A stretch of 41,390 nt of DNA, from positions 1 to 41,390 of the forward strand of contig NZ_BAEV01000024.1 in the NCBI RefSeq assembly GCF_000246895.1, read 5' to 3'. The notes under the pieces were generated by a model. That model saw only the letters and a list, made by a program, of their open reading frames with translations, was not told where the DNA came from and searched no databases. Positions within the stretch are counted from its first letter, which is position 1. Every line of letters begins with the position of its first letter. Of the stretch, positions 33,853 to 41,390 are shown piece by piece. Position numbers and translations under genes: made by a program. This DNA comes from Clostridium arbusti SL206 (lineage in GTDB: Bacteria; Bacillota; Clostridia; Clostridiales; Clostridiaceae).

Positions 33853-34701
33853 ATGTTAGTTAAAAATAAAGTTAAAGAATTAAATATTTTTGCTACAAGA
33901 ATGAGAATAGAAACTATAAGACAAATTGCTACAAGAGGTTTTGGTCATATTGGTGGGGCTATGTCCATATGCGATGTGTTATCAGTTTTATATGGTGATG
34001 TCATGAAAATTGATCCTAAAAATCCTAAAATGGAGAATCGAGATTGGTTTATATGCTCTAAAGGACATGCAGGACCAGCAGTATACTCTGCTTTGGCTTT
34101 AAGAGGTTTTTTCCCAGTAGAAGAGCTTAAAACGTTGAATCAACATGGAACAAATTTCCCTAGTCACTGTGATAGAACAAAAACTCCAGGAATTGATGTA
34201 ACTACAGGTTCTTTAGGGCAGGGATTGTCTGCAGCAATAGGAGTTGCATTAGGACACAGACTGGATAAAAAAGATAGCTATGTTTATGTAATATTAGGTG
34301 ATGGCGAGTGTGATGAGGGACAAGTATGGGAAGCAGCATTATATGCAGCTCAAAAGAAAACTAGTAATTTGATTGCATTTGTAGATTATAACAAACAACA
34401 AATAGATGGATATACAAAGGATGTAAATGATTTAGGAGATATGCGTGAAAAATTTGAAGATTTTGGCTGGTACTCATTGAGTGTAGATGGTTCAAATGTA
34501 GAAGAAATAGAGGAAGCAATTCAAAAAGCTAAGGAACAAAAGGAGAAACCTTCAATGATAATATTAAATACAAGAAAAGGTGAAGGCTGCAATTTTGCTG
34601 AAAATACTTTAAATAATCATCATGTAAATGTATCAATGGAACAGGGAAATGAGGCTATTAAAATATTAGAAAAAAAATTAAATACATTAATAAATAATTA
34701 A
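33853..34701 (+). CDS. Transketolase, N-terminal subunit
   Basis: A 282-residue thiamine-diphosphate-binding half of a split transketolase. It shows GFGHIGGAMSICDVLSVLY, SKGHAGPAVYSALALRG, GSLGQGLSAAIGVALG and the ThDP motif GDGECDEGQVWEA through NKQQIDG. AAGGGGTGA precedes the ATG. The C-terminal subunit gene follows with 14 bases between stop and start. It transfers a two-carbon ketol unit from a ketose to an aldose. Split transketolases are often dedicated to a special sugar pathway rather than the housekeeping pentose phosphate pathway. Confidence 0.93.
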   Translation: MLVKNKVKELNIFATRMRIETIRQIATRGFGHIGGAMSICDVLSVLYGDVMKIDPKNPKMENRDWFICSKGHAGPAVYSALALRGFFPVEELKTLNQHGTNFPSHCDRTKTPGIDVTTGSLGQGLSAAIGVALGHRLDKKDSYVYVILGDGECDEGQVWEAALYAAQKKTSNLIAFVDYNKQQIDGYTKDVNDLGDMREKFEDFGWYSLSVDGSNVEEIEEAIQKAKEQKEKPSMIILNTRKGEGCNFAENTLNNHHVNVSMEQGNEAIKILEKKLNTLINN

Positions 34702-34715
34702 GGATGGTGAAAATT

Positions 34716-35705
34716 ATGAGTATGAAGACTATGAGTATAATATTAGCAAAGGAAAATGTAGTAGATTCAAAAGCTATGAGGGATGCTTATGCAGAAACTC
34801 TTATAGATTTAGCAGAAAAGGATGAAAGAGTAGTAGTGCTAGATGCAGATTTGATGTCATCTATGGGTATGAAACCTTTTGCTAAAAAGTATCCGGAAAG
34901 AACTTTTAATGTAGGTATAGCTGAAGCAAACATGATAGGAGTAGCTAGTGGATTGTCTTTAACTGGGAAAATACCTTTTGCACATACCTTTGGGGTTTTT
35001 GCATCAAGAAGAGCTTGTGATCAAGTTGCTATATCTGGATCATATCAGAAAGCAAATATAAGGATAGTAGGAAGTGACCCTGGAATTACAGCAGCTTACA
35101 ATGGAGGTACACATCAAACATATGAGGATTTAGGTATAATGAGGGGTATCCCTGAAATGACTGTTATGGAGCCTACAGATGTTACTATGTTAAAGGATAT
35201 TTTAAGACAAGTTAAAGATAAATATGGAATGTATTATATAAGACTTGTAAGAAAAACTTCAACAAAAATATATGAAGAAGGATCAACTTTTAAAATAGGA
35301 AAGGCTGTAGAAGTAGTTCCAGGGTATGATGCTACAGTAATAGCAGCGGGTTTATTAGTAGCTGAAGCTATAAAGGCAGCAAAAATTCTAAAAGATAAAG
35401 GCATATCTATTAGAGTACTTAATATGTTTACTATAAAACCTATTGATAAAGAAGCTATTATAAAAAGTGCAAGGGAAACTGGTGCTATTGTAACAGCTGA
35501 AAATCACAATATATTAAATGGCCTTGGATCAGCAGTGGCAGAAGTACTAGGAGAAAATGCACCTGTACCTATGGAGAGAATAGGAATGCGAGATTGTTAT
35601 GGAGAAGTCGGCTCAATAGATTATTTGAAGGATAAATATGGATTGAATTTTTCTAATATAGTGGAGCAAGTAGAAAAAGTTATAAAGAGAAAAAATAATA
35701 AATAA
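34716..35705 (+). CDS. Transketolase, C-terminal subunit
   Basis: A 329-residue partner carrying the pyrimidine-binding domain (SKAMRDAYAETLIDLAEKDERVVVLDADL, FNVGIAEANMIGVASGLSLTG with the catalytic Glu, ITAAYNGGTHQTYEDLGIMR) and the C-terminal transketolase domain. I use the ATG at 34716, preceded by AAGGATGGTG; the ATG at 34704 lies within that site. It is tightly coupled to the N-terminal subunit and the following dehydrogenase. Confidence 0.93.
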   Translation: MSMKTMSIILAKENVVDSKAMRDAYAETLIDLAEKDERVVVLDADLMSSMGMKPFAKKYPERTFNVGIAEANMIGVASGLSLTGKIPFAHTFGVFASRRACDQVAISGSYQKANIRIVGSDPGITAAYNGGTHQTYEDLGIMRGIPEMTVMEPTDVTMLKDILRQVKDKYGMYYIRLVRKTSTKIYEEGSTFKIGKAVEVVPGYDATVIAAGLLVAEAIKAAKILKDKGISIRVLNMFTIKPIDKEAIIKSARETGAIVTAENHNILNGLGSAVAEVLGENAPVPMERIGMRDCYGEVGSIDYLKDKYGLNFSNIVEQVEKVIKRKNNK

Positions 35706-35719
35706 TGGGGGTTAATTAT

Positions 35720-36754
35720 ATGAAAGCAGCAGTTATTGAAGATTTTAATAATATAGTTATGAAAGAGGTACCAGAACCAAAATTGGGATATGATGAAGCT
35801 TTAATAAAGGTTGAATATGCTGGAATCTGTGGTACAGATGTTCATATATTTGCAGGACATCATAAGCAGGCTAAACCACCATTGATACCGGGTCATGAAT
35901 TTGTAGGAAGATTAGCTAAGGTTAATACTGATAAACCTATAGATTTTAAAATAGGTCAAAGAGTTGCAGCACAGCCTTTAACTGGATGTGGTAAATGCGA
36001 ATTATGTATACAGGGAAGAGATAATGTTTGCGTAGACTTAAACATATTTGGTGTTCACAGTAATGGATGTTTTGCAGAATATATAAAGGTACCTTTAAAA
36101 AAGGTTTATGCAGTACCAGAAGATATAGATCCTAAAATTGTAGCATTGGTAGAACCTTTAGCCGTGGCTATGCATGATGTTAGAAGAAGTAATTTAATTG
36201 TAGGTCAGACAGCATTAATAATAGGGGGAGGTCCTATAGGTATCTTAATAGCTATGGTTGCAAAACTTAACGGTGCATCTAAAGTAGTTATAAGTGAAAT
36301 AAATGAAAAACGTATTAAATTTGCTGAAGATATGGATATGGGATTTGATATGATTAATCCATTGAAAGATGATGTAGATGGAAAAATCAAAAATTTAACT
36401 AATAATATGGGATTTGATATAGTTTATGAAGTTTCAGGAGTTCAGGCAGGAGCGGATTTAATGACTAAAGCTACTAAAATAGGTGGAACTATAATGATGA
36501 TAGGTATCCCAAGTAAAAATTATAGTGTAGATACAGGAGCTATAACTTTAAAAGAACTAAAAATGGAAGGAGTAAGAATACATGCACAAATAAATTTTGC
36601 AGCTGCATTAGATGTCATTATTAACAATGTATTCAATGATAAATTAAAGAGACTTATAACTAATGAATTTAATATAGAGGATATAAAAGAGGCTATGGAA
36701 TTTTCTATAAATGACAAAGATCACTTTAAGGTTTTACTGAAAATGGATAAATAG
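35720..36754 (+). CDS. Zinc-dependent medium-chain dehydrogenase, polyol/threonine dehydrogenase type
   Basis: A 344-residue MDR enzyme. Catalytic zinc ligands Cys37, His59 and Glu60 (GICGTD, IPGHEF), structural zinc Cys90, 93, 96 and 104, and nucleotide motif GGGPIG are visible. It would oxidise a secondary alcohol of a polyol or sugar (sorbitol, xylitol, erythritol, threonine and others are family substrates) with NAD. A GGGGG ribosome binding site lies eight bases before the ATG at 35720; the upstream ATG at 35705 is the A of the preceding stop and lies before that site. It directly follows the split transketolase, so the ketose it makes may be the transketolase substrate. Confidence 0.88.
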   Translation: MKAAVIEDFNNIVMKEVPEPKLGYDEALIKVEYAGICGTDVHIFAGHHKQAKPPLIPGHEFVGRLAKVNTDKPIDFKIGQRVAAQPLTGCGKCELCIQGRDNVCVDLNIFGVHSNGCFAEYIKVPLKKVYAVPEDIDPKIVALVEPLAVAMHDVRRSNLIVGQTALIIGGGPIGILIAMVAKLNGASKVVISEINEKRIKFAEDMDMGFDMINPLKDDVDGKIKNLTNNMGFDIVYEVSGVQAGADLMTKATKIGGTIMMIGIPSKNYSVDTGAITLKELKMEGVRIHAQINFAAALDVIINNVFNDKLKRLITNEFNIEDIKEAMEFSINDKDHFKVLLKMDK

Positions 36755-36767
36755 ATACAATTTAAAA

Positions 36768-36798
36768 GGCTCTGTACAAATCTGTATAGAGTTTTTTA
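36768..36798 (+). terminator. Internal terminator within the transketolase gene set
   Basis: CTCTGTACA pairs with TGTATAGAG around four bases, followed by six T. It lies in the 92-base gap between the zinc dehydrogenase and the epimerase and may lower expression of the latter two genes. Confidence 0.75.
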
Positions 36799-36846
36799 AA
36801 TTATTAATTGAAGAGAGTGAAATATTTCATATAGGTGGTGTAAATA

Positions 36847-37518
36847 ATGGCTTTATTAATAAATCCTTCATTGTTAGCAGCTGATTTTTGTAATTTGGAA
36901 AGACATATACGAATACTTGAAGAAAGTAATATAAAATCTATTCATATTGATGTTATGGATGGAAACTTTGTATCCAATCTAGCTTTTGGAATAGGTGAAA
37001 TTAAAGCTATTAATAGAATTACTAATATGAAACTAGATGTACATCTAATGATAAATAATGCAGAAAGATATATAGAAACTTTTGTTGAGTCAGGGGCAGA
37101 TTCTATTACAGTGCATGAAGAAGCTTGCACTCATTTATATAAGACAATACAGCATATTAAAAGCCTTGGAATAGAAGCAGGTATTGCATTGAATCCATCA
37201 ACTAATATTAATAATTTAAGGTATGTTTTTAATTTAGTAAACAAAGTGCTTATTATGACTGTAGAACCAGGTTTTGGTGGACAACAATTTATAAGTTCCA
37301 TGAAAGAAAAAATTGTAGATACAAGAGTTATTAAAGATAAAAATAAGTATGGCTTTGAAATACAGGTGGATGGTGGAATAAATTCTGAAAATATTAGGAG
37401 TGTAGTAAATTGTGGAGCTACAAATATTGTCATAGGTTCAGGGATTTTTGATGGTGGACATATAAAAGAAAATATAAATAAATTTTACAGTATTTTTGAC
37501 TCTAGTTGTATAGTTTAG
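36847..37518 (+). CDS. rpe: Ribulose-phosphate 3-epimerase family protein
   Basis: A 223-residue TIM-barrel epimerase with the family motifs NPSLLAADF, IHIDVMDGNFV, LDVHLMI, VEPGFGGQ and QVDGGIN, which hold the metal and the two catalytic Asp residues. It interconverts ribulose 5-phosphate and xylulose 5-phosphate. The loop after the DVMDG motif (SNLAFG) differs from the common VPNxTFGP form, so an allulose-6-phosphate epimerase activity is an alternative. GGTGGTG precedes the ATG. Its presence next to a transketolase fits consumption of xylulose 5-phosphate produced by that enzyme. Confidence 0.9.
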   Translation: MALLINPSLLAADFCNLERHIRILEESNIKSIHIDVMDGNFVSNLAFGIGEIKAINRITNMKLDVHLMINNAERYIETFVESGADSITVHEEACTHLYKTIQHIKSLGIEAGIALNPSTNINNLRYVFNLVNKVLIMTVEPGFGGQQFISSMKEKIVDTRVIKDKNKYGFEIQVDGGINSENIRSVVNCGATNIVIGSGIFDGGHIKENINKFYSIFDSSCIV

Positions 37519-37736
37519 GTAAATGTAGAATTTAAAAAAGCTATAATTGTACAAATGTATAATAACAGTTTCAAAAAAATATAAAACTGGTTATATAAAA
37601 ATCTATTAAAAAGTCTTAAAATAGTAAATGTAGAATCTAATAGTAGATTTTAGAACTTTATGAAAAGGTTTTAATGCAGCTAGAGATAAGATATCTAAAA
37701 GTTCACAATAATTGAATAAAAATGGAGGTTTGTATT

Positions 37737-39170
37737 ATGAAGATGATTATTAATGGGGAAAAGGTCAATTCAAGTGATGAAAAGGTAATACAGGTTTTAA
37801 ATCCTGCCACACAAGAAGTTTTGGATACCGTACCAAGTGCAACACCGGAAGATATACAAAAAGCTATTCAAGCTGCTCAAAATGGTAAGAAAGTTTGGGG
37901 ACAGACACCGTTATATGAACGTTCCACAATACTTAAAAAATATGTTGGATTGCTGGAAGAACACAAATCAGAACTATCAAAATTAGAATGTAGTGAAACT
38001 GGTAAAATAATAAAGGAATGTGAAGGAGAAGTAGGTACAGCCGCAAAAATATTTACGGGCTTTATCGAAAGAGCTAATCATCTATGTGGTGAAGTAATGC
38101 CTGATTGTCAATCGGAATGTGGTAAAGATTTAATATTTACAAGAAGAGAACCTTTAGGAGCAATTGCCTGCATAGTACCATTTAACTATCCCGTGGAATT
38201 ATTCTTTCATAAAGTAGCACCAGCTCTTGTAATGGGCAATGCAGTTATTATAAAGCCGGCTACGGATAATCCTTTGACAGCTATAAGGCTTGTGGAGCTT
38301 TTATTAGAGGCAGGAGTACCTAAAGGTGCAGCGCAAATAGTAACGGGAAGAGGTTCTGTAGTAGGAAATCATCTTATAGAGAGTCATGATATAAATGCTG
38401 TTAGCTTAACAGGAAGTACTGAGGTTGGTATTGAAGTAGCTGAAAAATCATCAAAATATCTCCATAATGTATTTTTAGAGCTGGGTGGAAACGATGCCAT
38501 GATAGTATTGGAAGATGCAGACATAGATTTTGCAGTAGAGGAAACTATTCTTGGAAGAATAACAAATACTGGACAGACTTGCTGTGCTACAAAGAGAGTA
38601 GTTATTAGTAATAAAGTTAAAGAAGAGTTTACGGAGAAACTTATAAAAAGACTTGAAAAAGTAAAAAGGGGAAATCCAGCTGATTATAGCACAGATATAG
38701 GATGTTTAATAAGTGAAAGAGCAGCCATAGATATTGAAAAACAAGTTAAACATACAATTGAGCAAGGAGCAAAATGTGTATATGGAGGAACTAGAAACAA
38801 AGCTTTTTTTGAACCTGCTGTATTGGTAGATGTAACACTAGATATGGATATAGCTAAAGATATGGAGATATTTGGACCAGCAATACCTATAATTGGTTTT
38901 GACACTGAAGAAGAGGCTATTGAAATAGCAAACGCACCTATATACGGTCTTCATTGTGGAATTGTAACTAAGAATACTAAAACAGCTATAAATATAGCAT
39001 CAAAAATTGAAGTAGGAAATGTTGTGATAAACGGAACAGGAAACTATAGGCATACAGATATGGCTTTTGGTGGAGTTAAAATGACGGGTATAGGAAGAGA
39101 AGGAGTTCAGTATACTCTAGAGGAAATGAGTAACGTAAAGAGTTATATATTAAAGAATATTTTTAATTAG
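37737..39170 (+). CDS. NAD(P)-dependent aldehyde dehydrogenase
   Basis: A 477-residue member of the aldehyde dehydrogenase superfamily, of the succinate-semialdehyde / lactaldehyde / glycolaldehyde group. Catalytic residues: Asn150 in PFNYP, Glu248 in LELGGND and Cys282 in NTGQTC. GGAGG precedes the ATG at 37737; the ATG at 37722 lies just upstream of that site. The 218 bases before the gene show a repeated GTAAATGTAGAAT and no clear promoter. Its TAG stop is formed by the target duplication and first base of a tiny element A remnant, so the native end has been altered. It would oxidise the aldehyde made by this gene set, opposite to the iron alcohol dehydrogenase. Confidence 0.9.
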   Translation: MKMIINGEKVNSSDEKVIQVLNPATQEVLDTVPSATPEDIQKAIQAAQNGKKVWGQTPLYERSTILKKYVGLLEEHKSELSKLECSETGKIIKECEGEVGTAAKIFTGFIERANHLCGEVMPDCQSECGKDLIFTRREPLGAIACIVPFNYPVELFFHKVAPALVMGNAVIIKPATDNPLTAIRLVELLLEAGVPKGAAQIVTGRGSVVGNHLIESHDINAVSLTGSTEVGIEVAEKSSKYLHNVFLELGGNDAMIVLEDADIDFAVEETILGRITNTGQTCCATKRVVISNKVKEEFTEKLIKRLEKVKRGNPADYSTDIGCLISERAAIDIEKQVKHTIEQGAKCVYGGTRNKAFFEPAVLVDVTLDMDIAKDMEIFGPAIPIIGFDTEEEAIEIANAPIYGLHCGIVTKNTKTAINIASKIEVGNVVINGTGNYRHTDMAFGGVKMTGIGREGVQYTLEEMSNVKSYILKNIFN

Positions 39171-39184
39171 GCATATGAATGTGC
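39170..39184. mobile_element. Element A micro-remnant (joined tips)
   Basis: GGCATATGAATGTGCC-like bases join the left tip of element A directly to its right tip, with the whole interior gone. It is flanked by TTA on both sides (39167-39169 and 39185-39187), so it is a real insertion scar and not a chance palindrome. It completes the stop codon of the aldehyde dehydrogenase. Confidence 0.65.
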
Positions 39185-39209
39185 CTTAATATAAATGTAA
39201 ATGAACTTA

Positions 39210-39368
39210 AGGCACATTCAAATAAATAAACTAGTCAGTATGCTAGTCTATTTTGAATCCCAATGCGTCAACAGAACCCTAAGATAGCTTACTATCTCAG
39301 GAACCTATTTCCTTGTTGACTTCAAAATATACGTCGCATCTTTGACTTGTTATTTATTTTCATATGCC
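39210..39368 (-). mobile_element. Element A copy 6, inverted
   Basis: A 159-bp full-length copy in reverse orientation, flanked by TAA on both sides (39207-39209 and 39369-39371). It lies between two converging genes, only 25 bases beyond the micro-remnant. The 180 bases between it and the PucR-type gene are AT-rich with an ATCTATATTATA/TATAATATAGAT hairpin that may act as terminator. Confidence 0.85.
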
Positions 39369-39549
39369 TAATTAAAAGAATACTATTATAAAATTGTTGT
39401 TCTCCACATGTTATTTATATTTGCTACTGGAATTGTGTCATGAATAGCATTGTGGTATAAATAGCTACTTCCAAAATATTTTATATATATATGTACATCT
39501 ATATTATATATTTTACCTATAATATAGATGTATTTTAATTTACAATTAT

Positions 39550-41178
39550 TTATTTGGTAATAGATTTATTTATAAATGGTAAAAGTTTTAATGCAAGTTC
39601 TAATTCTAATAAATCGTTTTCAGAAGTTATATCTATACAGCACAGTTCTTCTATCTGTTTTAATCTATATCTTATAGTATTGTGATGAAGGTTCATTTCT
39701 TTTGCACAACTTCGAAAGCTTCTATGGCATTCAAAAAAGTTTTTTAAAGTTGTAAGTAATTCAGAATTATTTTTTTTGTCAAAAATAATTATGAGACCTA
39801 TATATTTATTGGCAAAGTTTTGGATGTCTTTATTGATGCCAGGATTACTTAATATAGAGTAAATTCCAAGATCATTAAAATTTATAATAAAGTTATTATT
39901 AAAAAATTTTTTGTAAGAATCAAATGCTCTTACTGCTTCGTTATAGCTTGTCTTAATTCCATCTATGGAAGTATGGTATGTGCCTATTCCAAAACTAAAA
40001 TCATTTATATGGAAGAAATTTTCAAATTCCTTTTTAATTTTTATGATTTTTAATTTTGTATTTTTATAATTTTCCATAGGAGAAATATTCTTGCTTACAG
40101 GATTAAATATAATGTAGTTTCCATTGAACTCAAAAGCACTTAATACTTTATATTTAAGATTAATGTTATTTTCAATAAATGTGTAAACTTTATCTAAATC
40201 TTCATATTCAGATATAGGTAGATTTTTAGATACAGTCACTACATAGTCTTTATATAAGTCTATATTAAGTTCATTAGATTTATATAACAAAGTGTTTTTA
40301 TCCATAGTCTTATTAGTAACTAATTGTAGTAAAAATTTGTTTTGTCTTGGACTAAATTTTCTATTAGAGTTTAGAAATCTATTTACATAAGATTGAACGC
40401 AAATCACAATATATTGTAACAGAGAGATATCTTCAGGTTTAAGTTCATCATTTTTTTCATAGAGAAACATGTAACCATAACAACTCATTTTATGATTTAA
40501 AGAACAAAATAAAATTGATTGCTTTTCAAAAATAATCCTTTTAATATTATTTATTATAAGATTATTTTGTGTATTCTGAAATTTTTCAATTAACTCTGTT
40601 ATTGATTCTTCAGAGATAGGTGATTTAGGGGGATAGCTAGCAGATATATTATTGTAATTTATATATATATAACAGGGGATATTAAAAATTTTATATATGT
40701 GTTTAGTAATTTCGTCAAAACTATTACTATTTAATATAGTATCCGATAATGTGGTCATTTTATTTAAAATATCTTTATTTGTCCCCAATTGTACTATATG
40801 CATTAAATGGAGGAGGGGAGAAAAAAAATCATACCATCCATATTCATTGGGAATATACATTAAAGGAAAATTGTGAGTATTACAAAAATCTATAGTTTTC
40901 TGTGAAATTTCCTTTATATATCTATTTATTTTAATTCCTAAAGCGCAAACACCTCTATTGTATAATTCCTTTACGATTTTGTATTGAAGTTCAGGGCTGT
41001 CCTTAAACATGTATCCTGTAGTCATAAGAAATTCATTTCTTTTTACAAAATGAAAGGAATCTGGAGCTTCAAGTACTCCAAATTGGTCTATTGGACGCTC
41101 TAAACCATTAGAACCTGCAATTACCTTTGATTTATTAAGTGGATGTAGTTTTAAAGCTTCATTTAAAATAATCTGCAA
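39550..41178 (-). CDS. PucR family transcriptional regulator
   Basis: A 542-residue regulator. The N-terminal PucR domain (LNEALKLHPLNKSKVIAGSNGLERPI, then VLEAPDSFHFVKRNEFLMTTGYM) is followed by a GGDEF-like middle part (about 270-400, no GGDEF signature) and a C-terminal helix-turn-helix (FECHRSFRSCAKEMNLHHNTIRYRLKQIEELC). Such proteins activate purine, amino-acid or special catabolic genes. I choose the TTG start, eight bases after AGGAAG; the GTG three codons earlier touches that site. It converges with the transketolase gene set and is the best candidate to control it. Confidence 0.88.
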   Translation of the reverse strand: MQIILNEALKLHPLNKSKVIAGSNGLERPIDQFGVLEAPDSFHFVKRNEFLMTTGYMFKDSPELQYKIVKELYNRGVCALGIKINRYIKEISQKTIDFCNTHNFPLMYIPNEYGWYDFFSPLLHLMHIVQLGTNKDILNKMTTLSDTILNSNSFDEITKHIYKIFNIPCYIYINYNNISASYPPKSPISEESITELIEKFQNTQNNLIINNIKRIIFEKQSILFCSLNHKMSCYGYMFLYEKNDELKPEDISLLQYIVICVQSYVNRFLNSNRKFSPRQNKFLLQLVTNKTMDKNTLLYKSNELNIDLYKDYVVTVSKNLPISEYEDLDKVYTFIENNINLKYKVLSAFEFNGNYIIFNPVSKNISPMENYKNTKLKIIKIKKEFENFFHINDFSFGIGTYHTSIDGIKTSYNEAVRAFDSYKKFFNNNFIINFNDLGIYSILSNPGINKDIQNFANKYIGLIIIFDKKNNSELLTTLKNFFECHRSFRSCAKEMNLHHNTIRYRLKQIEELCCIDITSENDLLELELALKLLPFINKSITK

Positions 41179-41226
41179 AATAATCACTTCCTCAGTAATA
41201 TATAATTAAATATTTATAAAACATAA

Positions 41227-41293
41227 GGCATGTGAAAATAAATAACAAGTGAAATATATTAGTATACTGACTAGTTATTTATTTGAAGATGCC
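41227..41293 (+). mobile_element. Element A copy 7, short form
   Basis: A 67-bp copy with both ends intact (GGCATGTGAAAATAAATA and TTATTTATTTGAAGATGCC) and TAA on both sides (41224-41226 and 41294-41296), but with the central hairpin missing. It lies 48 bases upstream of the PucR-type gene start, in that gene's promoter region. Confidence 0.85.
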
Positions 41294-41372
41294 TAAATGA
41301 AAAGGAATACAACAATTAGATTATGAAGTTATTAATTATTTTTGTCAAGTTTATAAAATAAGAATGATAACA

Positions 41373-41390
41373 GTTGAAGCAAGTTCTTAA
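41373..41390 (+). pseudogene. tnpB C-terminal tail at the window edge
   Basis: The last bases read GTTGAAGCAAGTTCTTAA, in frame VEASS-stop, a typical TnpB ending. They match 17 bases at the start of the nested fragment in element A copy 3. In the same frame a stop occurs 8 codons upstream, so the rest of the gene is missing. The guide-RNA and right-end part should lie just outside the window. Confidence 0.5.

Overview
This is AT-rich, low-GC Firmicute DNA, most likely a Clostridium (sensu stricto). The evidence is strong GGAGG-type ribosome binding sites, spore germination and exosporium-type genes, a sigma-K-like promoter, butanol-dehydrogenase-type and 4-hydroxybutyrate-dehydrogenase-type fermentation enzymes, and frequent rho-independent hairpins. 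No rRNA, tRNA or CRISPR array is visible.

Layout. 0-2.7 kb: ilvD (branched-chain amino acid synthesis) and a DUF1003 membrane protein. 2.8-7.1 kb: a sulfate ABC importer (sbp, cysT, cysW, cysA) with a leader that has a perfect palindrome and a 15-codon ORF carrying two Cys codons. The block is bracketed by two 76-bp direct copies of a gene tail plus terminator. 7.2-7.8 kb: a collagen-like spore-surface protein. 8-15.4 kb: an oxalate/formate-type MFS carrier, an NAD(P)H butanol-type dehydrogenase, a CGGC protein, an 8-oxoguanine-deaminase-type amidohydrolase and a ThDP 2-oxo-acid decarboxylase. 15.4-16.2 kb: a ferric-reductase-like membrane protein under a near-consensus Fur box. 16.4-20.7 kb: a germinant receptor locus with the B subunit convergent to the A-C pair. 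21-26.4 kb: an HxlR regulator with its own operator, two nitroreductases, DUF554, and an IS607-like element whose recombinase is deleted but whose TnpB is intact. 26.4-32.6 kb: a ferritin-like protein with three iron-binding hairpins, then a run of small genes and decayed genes. 32.6-39.2 kb: a catabolic gene set with an iron alcohol dehydrogenase, a split transketolase, a zinc polyol-type dehydrogenase, a pentulose-phosphate epimerase and an aldehyde dehydrogenase, followed by a convergent PucR-type regulator.

The window is threaded by one small inverted-repeat element (MITE-like, here called element A). Its ends are GGCAT/ATGCC type and it makes a 3-bp TAA or TTA target duplication. Eight copies or remnants are seen. 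Two of them supply the stop codon of the gene they landed in (ilvD and the aldehyde dehydrogenase), one lies directly against the ribosome binding site of a germination gene, and one carries a nested fragment of an IS605-type tnpB tail. A second family of multi-hairpin repeats (element B) sits inside the sulfate operon, before the decarboxylase and before a nitroreductase.

Most interesting system-level idea: the genes at 32.6-39.2 kb have the enzymes for a kinase-free, transketolase-based ketose cleavage. A polyol or ketose would be cut to xylulose 5-phosphate plus a free aldehyde, the epimerase would feed the pentose phosphate pool, and the aldehyde would be dismutated by the two dehydrogenases. 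The substrate cannot be read from the sequence.
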